Shown: positions 21,715 to 31,859 of the stretch, piece after piece
Numbering within the stretch: the first letter of the stretch is position 1
How the letters are laid out: each line of letters starts with the position of its first letter
From: Karstenula rhodostoma CBS 690.94
Lineage: Eukaryota > Ascomycota > Dothideomycetes > Pleosporales > Didymosphaeriaceae
Assembly: GCA_010093485.1 (NCBI GenBank)
Contig: MU001500.1
Location: forward strand, 506,198-570,197
Length of the DNA: 64,000 nucleotides
Reading direction: 5' to 3'
Position numbers and translations under genes: made by a program
The notes under the pieces: model-generated
Databases searched by the model: none
What the model was told of the DNA's origin: nothing
The model's input: the letters and a program-made list of their open reading frames with translations, nothing else

Positions 21715-22623
21715 ATGAGGGAGTCCGACAGCTTGACGCTCGAGGATGGACGCGTCCTGTCGTTTGCGACATACGGCTCTCCTGTTCCACGCACCAGCGT
21801 CTTCTACTTCCACTCTTTCGCCTCCTCGCGCAAGGAAGCAAAAATCTGGCACACAGCTGCAGCAAAGCTTGGTGTGCGCCTAGTCGCACCCGACCGCCCA
21901 GGACTTGGCAATTCAAGCTTTCAACTAGGCCGCACATTCCTTGACTGGCCGAAGGATGTCATCGCTCTCGCCAACCACCTCAAAATCCGGACTTTCTATG
22001 TTGTGGGCTGGAGCGGTGGCGGGCCCTACACGCTTGCCTGCGTGAAGAGCATTCCGAAGGATCGTCTTGCCGGCGCAGCAGTTGTTTCTGGATTATATCC
22101 AATTTCTCTTGGCACCGCAGGTATGATGTTGGGCCTGCGACTGATGATGCTGGCCGGACCATGGATGAACGGTGTCGTCAGCACGATTACCGACGTTGTG
22201 GTGGGCAAAGCAGCGCGCAACCCAGACCCGAAAGTCTACGAGGAAGCTCTTGCCAAGGCAATCGACGGCAGGCCTGAGGTCGACAAGCGAGCTATGTTGG
22301 ATGAAAAGAATTGGCCGGGTTTTTGTGAGGGCACAAGAGAAGGACTCCGACAAGGCGGGCGAGGTACGGCTATGGAGAACAAACTCAACGGTAGTGCCTG
22401 GGGTTTCGAACTTACAAGCTTGAAGGTCGGCGAAGGTGAAATACCCTTGACCCTCTGGCATGGGATAGAGGACATAAACTGCCCTGCTACGATGACGATG
22501 AAGGCGAAGGAGCTTTTGCCTGGTGCGAAGCTTAATATGATGAAGGGAGAGGGACACGTGAGCTTTGCGTTCAATCATCAGGAAACGATATTGAAGGAGC
22601 TTATTGGATCAATGGAAGGGTGA
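21715..22623 (+). CDS. Alpha/beta hydrolase fold protein
   Basis: Single-exon, 302 residues from the ATG at 21715 (the open frame extends 35 codons further upstream without an ATG). The alpha/beta-hydrolase signatures are all present: an oxyanion-type strand FYFHSFASSRKE (~30-40) replacing the usual HG, the strand-helix RLVAPDRPGLGNSS (~55-68), the nucleophile elbow VVGWSGGGPYTL with Ser100, a cap region, the acid after strand 7 (LWHGIEDINCP, Asp253) and the catalytic His281 in GEGHVSF. The enzyme should hydrolyse an ester, epoxide or similar bond; the substrate cannot be deduced. There is no signal peptide or membrane anchor, so a cytosolic location is likely. Convergent with the secreted-protein gene at 22923. 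Confidence 0.88.
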   Translation: MRESDSLTLEDGRVLSFATYGSPVPRTSVFYFHSFASSRKEAKIWHTAAAKLGVRLVAPDRPGLGNSSFQLGRTFLDWPKDVIALANHLKIRTFYVVGWSGGGPYTLACVKSIPKDRLAGAAVVSGLYPISLGTAGMMLGLRLMMLAGPWMNGVVSTITDVVVGKAARNPDPKVYEEALAKAIDGRPEVDKRAMLDEKNWPGFCEGTREGLRQGGRGTAMENKLNGSAWGFELTSLKVGEGEIPLTLWHGIEDINCPATMTMKAKELLPGAKLNMMKGEGHVSFAFNHQETILKELIGSMEG

Positions 22624-22922
22624 GGATGGGCACCGATATCTGTCGTCTTCAGTTGCGGCGATAATGATTACAGCATGACCTTCATGAATTCAACTGTCTG
22701 TATATCTATAGCATTGTCCTGCAATAGGCTGCTGACGTAGCTTCACATGATGATAGCAGCATGGTTCCAGGTGCGAACTTAAATTCAATGTTTCTTGGGT
22801 CCATAAAGGCGATATCGCGACTGTACCAAGGTTTTTGCCTTTTAACATTGGCCAAGAAGCGACACGTCTTCCCAACAAGCACAACGGAAAGTTGCCACGC
22901 AGCAATCGCCCAATCCAACCGC

Positions 22923-23753
22923 CTAAGCCTCAATATCCCCCGACTCAGGACACGTCGGCATGTTCACATCGCCCCCACAATTCCATGTGCACCCAATCAG
23001 TCCTACAAGACCACCCATCGTACAGATATCCTGGCAACTCTGGCCCCAAATGCAGCGTCGCTGGACCTTATCGTCCAGTACTTCCTTGGCGTCACCCGAA
23101 GTGGGCTCAGGGATCTCCGCAGCGCCCGCACCCGAGCCTTCGAGATACTCATCATGGCCATGCAGTCTGTACGTGCGGTCAAGCTCCTCCAGGTAGTCCT
23201 CGTGCGAGTGCAAATGGTGCTTCTTGTCCTCGCCCGCTCCCACGGGATCAGTGCTCCGATGGAGAAGCTGCAGTCTTGTTTCAGCGTCGGCTGGGATGGA
23301 GTCGAGGTCTTCCTTGGTGACAGTGTCAGGTGGTGAAACATAATGGACAGCGGCATCGATTTCTTCCTGTGTGTGGGGACCCGGACCGGGGAGGTACTCG
23401 TCGTGACCATGCACTCCAGGCTCGTAGGGATACGGACGGTATTTAATCCCTTTTACGTAGGTGTCTACTCCATACTCGTCGGGATTAGGCTCGTGGGGAT
23501 GCGGACGGTATTTCCCCCCTTCTGCGGTTCCGAAGGGGTAGGTGTCTCGAATGGAGAGGTGCATTGTCTTTTCGGTGTCGGCGGGGGTAGGCTCGTAGGC
23601 CTGAGCGGCGCCAACTACTCCGCTGGGGTAGGCATTGCGGCTTGTGAGGTGGCGGTACTGCGCATCTTCGTGAATCCAAGGGCGCGGAACGGCCAGGGCG
23701 GCGACGCCGCTGATAGACGCAGTGGCCACGGCGAGGGTGGCTATGGCGCGCAT
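22923..23753 (-). CDS. Secreted precursor with a six-cysteine C-terminal peptide
   Basis: 276 residues from the ATG at 23753, which starts a textbook signal peptide (residues 1-21, cleavage near AALA-VPRP). The frame runs 32 codons further upstream, but that stretch is not secretory. Residues ~22-230 lack cysteine, are rich in His, Tyr, Pro, Asp and Glu, and contain loose internal repeats: KYRPHPHEP/KYRPYPYEP (~81 and ~104) and HGHDEYLPG/HSHEDYLEE/HGHDEYLEG (~116, ~192, ~198). All six cysteines lie in the last 43 residues, directly after QRR (Arg232-Arg233), a possible Kex2 cleavage site. Their spacing is C-x5-C-x3-C-x10-C-x3-C-x8-C. This layout (signal, spacer, dibasic site, disulfide-rich peptide) resembles precursors of secreted fungal peptides. 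The role is unknown; effector, antimicrobial or signalling peptide are all inference. Confidence 0.75.
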   Translation of the reverse strand: MRAIATLAVATASISGVAALAVPRPWIHEDAQYRHLTSRNAYPSGVVGAAQAYEPTPADTEKTMHLSIRDTYPFGTAEGGKYRPHPHEPNPDEYGVDTYVKGIKYRPYPYEPGVHGHDEYLPGPGPHTQEEIDAAVHYVSPPDTVTKEDLDSIPADAETRLQLLHRSTDPVGAGEDKKHHLHSHEDYLEELDRTYRLHGHDEYLEGSGAGAAEIPEPTSGDAKEVLDDKVQRRCIWGQSCQDICTMGGLVGLIGCTWNCGGDVNMPTCPESGDIEA

Positions 23754-24208
23754 CCTAAACGCGAGGTGGAGTCTGATCTTGGGGTGGTTATGTGCAATGT
23801 CGTTTGCCACGTGTTTGATGTGTGACGGGAAGGAGTGTAAGGAATGCAAGAGACCAGGAAGCTTTATAAATGGGGTGAAGTGGCATTTTTACCCTACGAT
23901 GAAGCTGGCGGGTCGTCGAAACGTGGTCTTGGGGTGGATTGTTGGGATGGTACACCATGCGGGTAGCGATTCCCAGTACAACGGATCCGTGGTAGACAAA
24001 AGACACAACTTTAATTCGCTACGCTAGCAGACAAAATAGTATGGCAGCCCGAGCATGAGCAATGCGCAACACCAAAACCCTTGAACCTGAACCACCAGCA
24101 CTGTATATGCCCTTGCACGGCCCGCGTGCATTCGGCTGGAGTCCCTACAGGCTTAATCTTTCCGATGCATTTGCTATCTGGATGACTCAAGAGCCAGGGA
24201 AACGATTT
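23754..24208. other. Promoter-side spacer of the secreted-protein gene
   Basis: 455 bp between two minus-strand genes, containing the promoter of the secreted precursor. No further feature is seen. Confidence 0.45.
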
Positions 24209-24655
24209 TCAGGCAAAATCAGAATGTAGCTCGCCCACAGAGGCATCGTCCGGGAACGCGATCCTCGTACCGCTGGTGTGTTCACCCTCAGACTTTGGGT
24301 ACTTGTCTGATTTCAAAGCCTCAAGTATTCCTTCCCTCAACGACTTTGGAAGGGGACATTTCTTCCTCGCTCCAGAATAGCGATCGATACGTGGACGCAA
24401 AATTTGATTCGTAGGCTTCGTAGGCTTCAGGGCTCTCGTCTGTGAGTGGCGTGGTGTCGGCGCGAGTTCATCTATCCCGCAAAGTTATTCAGTGAATAAA
24501 AAGACTCGGTCCGGTATGTACTGACCAGGCGACAGATCTGGTGTCTCTACCATTTCATCATGAGACGGCTTTGCGATGCGCTGAGGCAATCGACTCCCTT
24601 CACGACGCGTCGAACGTGGTTTCTTGCCGGGTCGTGCGCTGCCCTTGGATGGCAT
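24209..24655 (-). CDS. Small basic protein, function unknown
   Basis: Two exons (24655-24526 and 24471-24209) with a 54-nt GTCAGT...GGATAG intron give 130 residues. The N-terminus is strongly basic (MPSKGSARPGKKPRSTRREG), the middle is Pro/Thr/Lys-rich with the repeat KPTKPTN, and the C-terminal half has an Arg/Lys-rich helix (RPRIDRYSGARKKCPLPKSL) followed by an acidic end. The nature of the basic N-terminus would suit a nuclear or nucleic-acid-binding protein, but no domain is recognised. The splice was chosen because it joins two frames of similar composition and removes an in-frame stop. It lies in the lineage-specific island. Confidence 0.5.
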
Positions 24656-25395
24656 GTTGACAGATTTTACCACGAATAAAAGAGATTCGTGAGTCTGATG
24701 ATTCAAAATTAGTGTTTTGAGGCCCCGTATTTGTAGTAAGGTATCCGAACCCGGTCTGTTTACGTTCAGTGCAAGACCTGATTCGTCAGAGATTGAGGTG
24801 GCACAACAGTGACGGCCACCTGCCGACAGCCATACATTAGTTGCTTATATATGATCAGTCCGAAGCATATGTATTGCATCCTGGAGGGCGAGAGGAACCT
24901 GAATGTCAAACAGAATCGTCTGAATGGCCTGGTTGAAATCATGTGCACGAAGGAGCATGGGCTAACGACTATCATTGTTCTCGGCAAACTCAAATCGAGG
25001 ACAGAGGCCGCTGTTGCTATTGAATGAAAAATCGCAAGGGTTTGGCCATCTTGGTTCGCCATTCAGACGCTAGGGCCACGGATGAATCTGCAGTCCTCCG
25101 AAAAGAAGGAGGTTGGGACTCAGCCGACCTCGCGAAGTGGTGTGCAGCAAGACGAAAATACACCAGTTCACAGGAAACCAAGCCGTACTCTGGTTCAGAC
25201 TCACTCCCTCGTACCAGCTGTGCAATGTGGCTTCCTCTCAATGAGTCCCCTAGTCCAGTGATGAGACCGAGCGACTTGCGGATACCCCAGTGCAGAACGA
25301 AACACGCTTTCGAGGGCTAGGTTGATGCTCTGGTCTTTTCACCAAACAGCTCTTCCATCGTCAAGCCCAGCTGAAACCCCCCTGCAGCAGCCATC
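24656..25395. other. Intergenic region, 740 bp
   Basis: Between two minus-strand genes in the lineage-specific island. Several short open frames occur, but none has a coding look. Nothing else is seen. Confidence 0.45.
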
Positions 25396-26387
25396 TCAAG
25401 AAGTTTCCCAAACGCGCTCGCGATGAGTCGCGTTATCTTGACTGCTCAAAGCATCCCATGCCTTATCATTCGTTTCTGCTTGTTTCTCGCTCTCCGATAC
25501 GTATTTCTGTGCCAGATCGTGGATTGTAACGCAAGACTCGACGGTCTTCGGGACGTTCTCAATCTGCAACGTGGTGTTGAGCTCATTTAATGCTGTGCTA
25601 GAGCGATATTCAAGCAGTGCAAGCCACGCAATCTTCTCCTGATTCACGCGAGACTGTATCTCCCGAAGCAACTCTTGCTGGTGGCTTTCATAGTTCGGGA
25701 CTGCGCGATACATCTTAGCCTTCTGGCTTTGGTCCTCGGAAAACACGTCTTTGATCTTGATGACCTCGTCTCGAAGCAACGCAGCCAAAGCGGCATTGTT
25801 GGAAGCTCGCACTTGACACTTGGTCTAGCTCTCTGGTTAGTCCGATTCTCCAATCTGATCGCGCCTCCTAAGCTGTAAGTAGAGTGCTAAGACGATTACA
25901 AACGCCTTGTGCATTGCCTTCCCTGAGGCAGCACATTGTACGCAAACTCCTGACATGTGGGGATCCCGTGGTCTTGGAAGATAATAGGGAGACGCCCGTG
26001 GGTGCCCGTAAGCGCCCGCGAGGAAGAGGGAGGACTGGAGTGATCGGTGGAGACTTCTGACATAGCGCTCTAGAAAATACTCATCACCTGTTCGCCTTCC
26101 ATCTTCGTGATCTCCGCTTGATGCTGTTTCTTTACCGCATCTAAATCAACAGAATGCTCTTTCTTCAGCTTCTCGACTTCCGCAAGGTGCGCGCTTGCCA
26201 ATGCCTCCATGGCGGAGCCTCGGGTCGCGTTCAGCAATTTCATCTGCTCAAATATCGTCGTGCAGTCGTTCAAAAGGTCATGCTCCTCCTATACCATCGT
26301 TAGCACCGCATGTGCGCTGCGCATGGTACATACCTTTTGTGCCTGGCGAACGCCGCTAAACTCGCGAAGCGTTGTGTCTGAAACCAT
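25396..26387 (-). CDS. Coiled-coil protein, multi-exon model uncertain
   Basis: Best joint model: exons 26387-26334, 26288-26088 and 25818-25396, giving about 225 residues. The 45-nt first intron (GTATGT...TATAG) is convincing. The second would be 269 nt with a weak donor (GTGATG) and acceptor ACCAAG. Most of the protein is charged helix: LAEVEKLKKEHSVDLDAVKK in exon 2 and VFSEDQSQKAKMYRAVPNYE in exon 3. A different reading splits the locus into two genes. In that case exon 2 runs to a stop at 26070 (90 residues), and a separate gene starts at ATG 25956 with a Cys-x2-Cys segment (MSGVCVQCAASGKAMHKAF) spliced by an 81-nt intron (25819-25899) to the same last exon (159 residues). No family was recognised. 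Confidence 0.45.
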
Positions 26388-26934
26388 ATCCAGAATTACG
26401 CGCGCACGGTTTGAAGTGAGAAGATAATGCTTTGAGCGATAGGTGGACGAAGGAATGAGCGAGTGAGTCAGGCGCGACTTTCTCACTTGGACACTGACAC
26501 GCTAATAGCTTGTTCACTTTCACACTGACCCAGAGACGTCGCCTCTTGTCGAGCAAACACGATTTTCATGCTATGAGGATATGATAGCTGGCTATGCTCA
26601 TCTATTAATGCCATACTATTGACGGTCATTAAACGTGACACTTCGCGCGCTTTTGCGAGCCGCGGAAAAACCCGGTACATTCGACTATTATCCTTGATCC
26701 GGACCATATCCAACTTGTCATAATCCATCCCTTCAATCATCATGCCATGCCTGCCGCTTTGAGATTGGGCGACACACATCAAAGTATGCGCAACTCATGT
26801 CATGCCTCGCCGGAATCCTGAGTACTCTATGTTATCCCAGGAGGATTGATGCGTTACCCCAGGAGAATCAATGCGGTAACCCCCACGCTGACTTGATAGT
26901 GCAATCTAGAAGAGCAGGATGGCTAGTGACTGGC
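26388..26934. other. Spacer within the coiled-coil island
   Basis: A minus-strand open frame of about 99 codons (26483-26782) starts with several methionines and contains MVRIKDNSRMYRVFPRLAKA. It has some coding look but no partner exon or family, so I do not call it a gene. The rest shows nothing. Confidence 0.3.
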
Positions 26935-27207
26935 TCAAGCCAGCTCTTTGTGCTTTCGAGCTGTCCTACTCCACTCCAACACAGTCAACAAGTAGCGTTC
27001 ACGGTGCTCCTCCGGTATGTCACGGAGCAACGACACCATGAAGGATGTCTGCTTGTCAAGTTCCGGGAATATCGTTACCGGAAAAGGCACGTAGATGCGT
27101 TTTCGGATGTCTTCCTCATTCTCAAGAAGTTCCTTTTGTAACTCAAAGGCATTCTGCAGGTCCAAGTCGTCGGTCTTTGGATCCTCTTTCTGGAGTTCTT
27201 TCTTTAG
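26935..27207 (-). pseudogene. In-frame continuation cut off by a stop codon
   Basis: Directly after the TAA at 27208-27210 the same frame continues for 90 codons in the same style: LKKELQKEDPKTDDLDLQNA, then a helical NEEDIRKRIYVPFPVTIFPE region, ending HKELA. The composition and coiled-coil character match the upstream exons. This suggests that the ancestral protein was about 228 residues and that the stop is a later nonsense change; a CAA to TAA change would fit, but the original codon is not known. No intron that would skip the stop keeps the frame. Confidence 0.45.
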
Positions 27208-27742
27208 TTATTTCTTTAACAGCTCGATCGTGTTGAACTGCTGCTTGGCGTAGCGCTCGTTGGTAGCGATGGCTTCTTTGTCGCAGTCAATCATGCGCTG
27301 GATGAAAGAGTCGTCCAAGTCCTCGGTGTTCTATAGAACAACACAATAAATCCTTATATCCCTCTTCGTATTTGTCTTGCAATTACATACCTTTTCTTCG
27401 ACCTCAAGATCCTCGCGCAGCGTGTTATACTTGTCCTTAAGTGTGGCGATATCACGTATCAATTGTTGTCCTTTCTTATATCTCTCTTCAACCCTAATCC
27501 CGTTGTACAGTTGGTCGAGATGGGTCAAGATCCAACCGATAGTGGCTGTATGATGATCAGTCACAAGCTTGACAACGACAGCTGCTTAAATCCACCTCAA
27601 ACGTACCCGGATCTTTCCTAAGCATCTCATCAACCTTCTCGAAGACTTTGACGTCAATTGAACCGGGTGGGTAGCGGTTGTTGGACGTAGGGTCTTTCTG
27701 TTTCTTGCGGGTGCCTGTCAAGGCAGATAGGATAGAACCCAT
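27208..27742 (-). CDS. Coiled-coil protein, probably truncated
   Basis: Exons 27742-27607, 27545-27391 and 27330-27208 with introns of 61 and 60 nt (GTACGT...TACAG and GTATGT...TATAG) encode 137 residues up to a TAA at 27208. The start MGSILSALTGTRKKQK has a Gly at position 2 and a Ser at position 6, the pattern of an N-myristoylation signal, which could place the protein on membranes (inference). The remainder is helical and charged (VKVFEKVDEMLRKDPATIGW, GQQLIRDIATLKDKYNTLRE). The frame continues beyond the stop for 90 codons, listed separately. Its neighbour at 25396-26387 is another coiled-coil gene of similar size on the same strand; a duplication is possible but no clear alignment was seen. 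Confidence 0.55.
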
Positions 27743-28799
27743 CTCGGAACTTGATTTGTAGCGGCAGACTCTGTGCGCTCGATAGACGAGTCGTGAGCTG
27801 AGTCGCGGGTAGACAGAGGTGCCAGTGGGTCAGGCGGATCTGGAGAGCGATAATTTGGGTGAAGCGCTCGTCTTATAGTGCTGTATGACACAAAACGCTC
27901 GTGCGTGGGTACTTGCTCTGTGCACGAGTACGTGAAAGGCCAAATGATGTACCATGCCGCGAAAGTGAATTGTCGGATTTCAACCGTTCCAAGTGTGTCT
28001 CGTAAGGCTCGTCACTAGTCTCTTCAAGTCTAACCCAGACAAAACTCAACCATGACCCCTTTGCAGAGGCTGTTCAAGTCGCAAGTAAGAATTCCATACA
28101 GTCGTATTAATCATCTTTTAAAGCAGAACGAGGCTATTGAAGCGGACAGGCATACACACAATACAAGCTACTTTCGGTCCACGAACTCCCGAATCTTCTT
28201 TCTCTATCTCCGATACTTTGTGTTCGTTGCTCAATCTGATACCATCATCACCAATCTTCAGAATTTCAGGTGCGGACCATGTATGACGATGGAGGCTCCT
28301 TTCCATACGGTTTGTAATTGCAGTAAAGCGAGTGTAAACAGAGCGCATGATGGGAAGTGCGGAGTATTTGTATCCCGGGTTGACGGCACACCCCATGTCG
28401 CAATATGCTTTTCGTTTTTGCTTAAGACTCTAGTCCTAGTCATCGAAGCTACGGAACCTTTTTGGTATAACACTCCGGGACGCAAGACACCATGACAAAG
28501 TCGTCGTCAAGTTTTATTGAATCAGATCCAGATATGATTCTATGTCCTGCAAACTCGGATTTTGAAAGCTTAGAAGCACCGCGGTGTACATGTGGATGGG
28601 AAGTCAAGGAGAGAGCTGCTCTTTCATCACGAATTCAGCCACAGCCAGCCGGAAAGGTCTTGACTGTTGGTTCTGAGTCCACGAATCCATATCCAGCCAT
28701 CATAGACAATGTACTTGATTTTAGTACAGTCCATCACTCGCTCCGTCAGAATGAGATAACCACATTCTAATCTCACACATAATTATGGCTATGGTGGCG
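27743..28799. other. Intergenic region, about 1.06 kb
   Basis: Promoter side of the coiled-coil gene. Two plus-strand open frames (28052-28495 and 28492-28770) overlap by a few bases and have weak coding character; I see no family or splice support and leave them uncalled. Confidence 0.4.
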
Positions 28800-28850
28800 T
28801 TCTAGCCCGATATTCTAGCCCGATATTCTAGCCCGATATTATAGCCCACA
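28800..28850. repeat. 13-bp tandem repeat, three copies
   Basis: The unit TTCTAGCCCGATA occurs three times in a row, followed by a diverged fourth start (TTATAGCCC). It marks the left edge of the decayed repeat region. Confidence 0.9.
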
Positions 28851-28859
28851 CACCATACG

Positions 28860-31600
28860 AGCGTAGGACCTCGCTTTATAGTCCGTCCTCTCCACATGAC
28901 GGACTCCATGCAAGCAAAATTCGGGTGTTTTGGAGTTCCAAATCACCAGGCGCAGATTCCATGGTCTCAACATCCACTTTTCTATAGACTCTGAGACTAG
29001 CGAACGAAGCGTGAAGAAGGACAGATGAATCACGATTTCGGAATAGACCTGGGGGCAATCCCGCCACACCACCCATAGTTGCGAGGAATAGGTCTTTCGA
29101 GACCAGCTTCCCATACCCCATTACATTTTTCTTCCTATTTCTAGACCAGAGGTCCAAGCGCAGACATCATGAACTTTCTTCGCTCCTGTTTTGATGCGCC
29201 CTCTCCGCGGCACAAACTCTACAGGTACGCTCGCTCGTCTATTTGGGTTCACTCTCCCCATGGTGCTTCTCTTTAAATTGTTTTGTGCCAAAGATCCACC
29301 ATATGTTCATCCTCATTCGCTTTTGGTTGCGCCCTACCCACACAGACAGCATGATTCTGGATGTTATCCTTTTTAGTCCACCATCACCAAAGACGAACCC
29401 CATATCATTAGGCCCGTTGTATTTTAGAAGTCCTTAGGACTAGTAGAAGAAGTGTGGCCGATACGATGAGCGAGGGGTGGTATATATACCAATTCCACCG
29501 CACTGTCCATGCACTCATCGCACCATCTCTTTTGGACGAACACCCCAGATCCACATGTTCTTTTGTCTGCCACACTTACAGGAAATAAGTCCGCCAATAC
29601 CAGACGCGACCTCCATGCGTCTGTACACCCCAAACTTCAAGCAACGCGCCGCTCCTCTACAGAGCCGGCCCCCCGGGTTACCCAGCCCAACAGCCTCCTG
29701 ATCCTGCGTCTGTACACTCGTTCTTTCTAGAGCCTTCAAGACCAGTGGAGAAAGTGCGAGCTGGACGAAGAACACGGAAGCAGCATATATACCAGCTCTA
29801 CCGCACCACGCATGTGGTCCCCACCAAACTCTTTCGAACCCCACCCCACACCAACATTTCGTGAATTTCGTGCTTTTTTCTTACAAGTCCGCCAGCACCA
29901 GACGCGAATTCCATCCAAAGTACCCAAACCCCATTTTAGAGGCCTAGAAGGCCAGTGCCAAAAGTGTAACCAAGAGGAAGAGCGCAAAGGCAGTATTTAT
30001 ACAACCCGCACCGCATAACCCATTGGCTGCATCGCTCAGTCTTTTGGACCACACCCCAACGCCACACATCATTTTCCACTCGTATCTTTTGTCACAGCTC
30101 CGCACCACCCATGCTTCTCACTCACTTGTTTTTTCAAACCACAACTCCACACGTGTCCGCACTCGAATTCATTTCAACCCAACCCCACAAATCCCATTAA
30201 TTTCCAGCACCGATAATTTCAATCCAAAATCCCACTGCGTCACCCCCACAACCCTTTTCCAGCACGTCCGAGACACTCCCATGAACCCAAAATGTAGTGG
30301 GTTGGTATACCGGACAACAAGCGCAGCGTCCACCACACTAATCCCCGGCATATTCAGTCAAGCGGACAGCCGCCATAAACCCTTCGACCAAATTTTTGAA
30401 ATCGTAGATAGACTTGGGCCACACACTCCGTAAGGTGGTGTATGTATGAGATGTTTCTGCGCCAGACTCCAGACCACCCCGATACGCAACCACCACGTTT
30501 TCCAGTCCAGCAACCCAGGCGCACTTCCCATAGGATTGAGCTAGAGGCTTTTAGCGCGCCAGGCCCAGAAAAAGCATCAGGCCAGCTTGCACGGTTTTCG
30601 TCGCCGCTCACCCATCAAAACTGTAGTGAGGTAGTTTCAGCCCACCACGCGAACGCACCGCATAAGGCGTCTCACCTCTCTTTGAGCACCCCAAAACCAG
30701 TCAACCAAGTGTGCAGCGCCCTCCACAATAGCGTTGCGGATCCTTTTATTTACAGCGCCAGGCCCAGCCAACCTAGCACATCGCCATCCACGCCCATCAC
30801 CTAGCGCTTCTCAACAACCCACGCGCACCCCATACCCAGGGAAAAGATGATGTTTAGCGACCCAAGGCCGGACAAACATAAAAGCTTCGTTGACGAGGTT
30901 TTTAGTAGCCCCTCCAAACCCACCCATCGGCCATCTTCCTTGAGAATTTAGCCCACATCCCCAAACACACCACATACATAGCCACCGCGTCTTCTTTTGG
31001 TAACCACCCCAGTCCACACAGCCAAGTGTGAAGACCCCTCAGACCACGAGGCAACCACGCTCTACATGCCCAAGATTCCGCAGCAGCAAGGAAAGTAGAC
31101 GTGCCGCCGCAACGAAGACGCCAGACCAGCGCCACGCGCTCCGTGAGAAACAAAAGACAGAAGGGTTGTTAGTGCGCCAGGCGCCAGGCGGCAGACGGCA
31201 GATGAAGACATGGCCCGCGTGTCTGAGATATTTTGGTGCCTCCCCCAGCCACACCCCAAAGATGTGATGCGATGCGATGCGATGCGATGCAGTTTTGAGT
31301 CCACCACCCGGGCACAACCCATACGACATCACAATAACGACTTTTAGTGACCGACCCATCGCTAGTCGAAGAAGCGTGAGGAGTCCCCAGAAACGCGAGA
31401 GCAACGGCTTTAAATACCCTGTTTTCCTTCCCGCGCACCTCCAGACGACGCCTGTTGATGATTAGCAACACGAGGGCACGTTGGCTGATGGTGCCCAGGC
31501 TGCCATACGTGTGCGCCAGTCCAAAACCAGTGCATCGCAATCGTGGATGTGAGGAAGAAGTAACACAGCACAAGGCCAGGCCATCTAGCCACTTGATTCA
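28860..31600. repeat. Decayed tandem repeat array, unit roughly 300 bp
   Basis: Diverged blocks recur in the same order across 2.7 kb. Examples: AAGTCCGCCA-x-ACCAGACGCGA at 29587 and 29885 (298 bp apart); TATATACCA followed by CACCGCAC-like sequence at 29481, 29785 and, weaker, 29993; CTAGTMGAAGAAGYGTG near 29440 and 31362, with a weaker match near 28995; and repeated TTTTAG-CC starts, some 48-50 bp apart. Several units contain a TATA-like box. The strand carrying these words is poor in long open frames, and no transposon domains are seen. It may be a relic satellite or an amplified promoter-like sequence. Confidence 0.5.
31266..31290. repeat. (GATGC)5 microsatellite
   Basis: Five perfect GATGC units, preceded by one GATGT, inside the decayed repeat region. 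Confidence 0.95.
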
Positions 31601-31627
31601 TTGTCTCGCCCACCGCTACAACGCTAT

Positions 31628-31630
<3 letters not shown>

Positions 31631-31670
<40 letters not shown>

Positions 31671-31690
31671 CTCTCTCTCTCTCTCTCTCT
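31631..31690. repeat. Compound microsatellite (CA)18(CT)12
   Basis: Eighteen CA units pass directly into twelve CT units, without interruption. It marks the right edge of the repeat-rich island, 170 bp from the end of the channel gene. Confidence 0.97.
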
Positions 31691-31859
31691 CAATGGTCGC
31701 CCCAATCATCTCCACTTCCACTCGCCCATATGCGAGCCAGATGCACCACCCAAGCCAGCAAATAAAAACGCCCTCTAGATGCCCATTCGAAATCCCGTCC
31801 CGCAGAACTCTTGACCGAAAAATACAAAGAAATTAATCATTAAGTCGTTTGCTCCACAG

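Noticed and set aside
26483..26782. Minus-strand frame of about 99 codons between the coiled-coil genes
   Set aside because: Some coding character, but no convincing start context, partner exon or family.
28052..28770. Two plus-strand open frames (147 and 92 codons)
   Set aside because: Weak coding look, no family, no clear splice between them; left uncalled.
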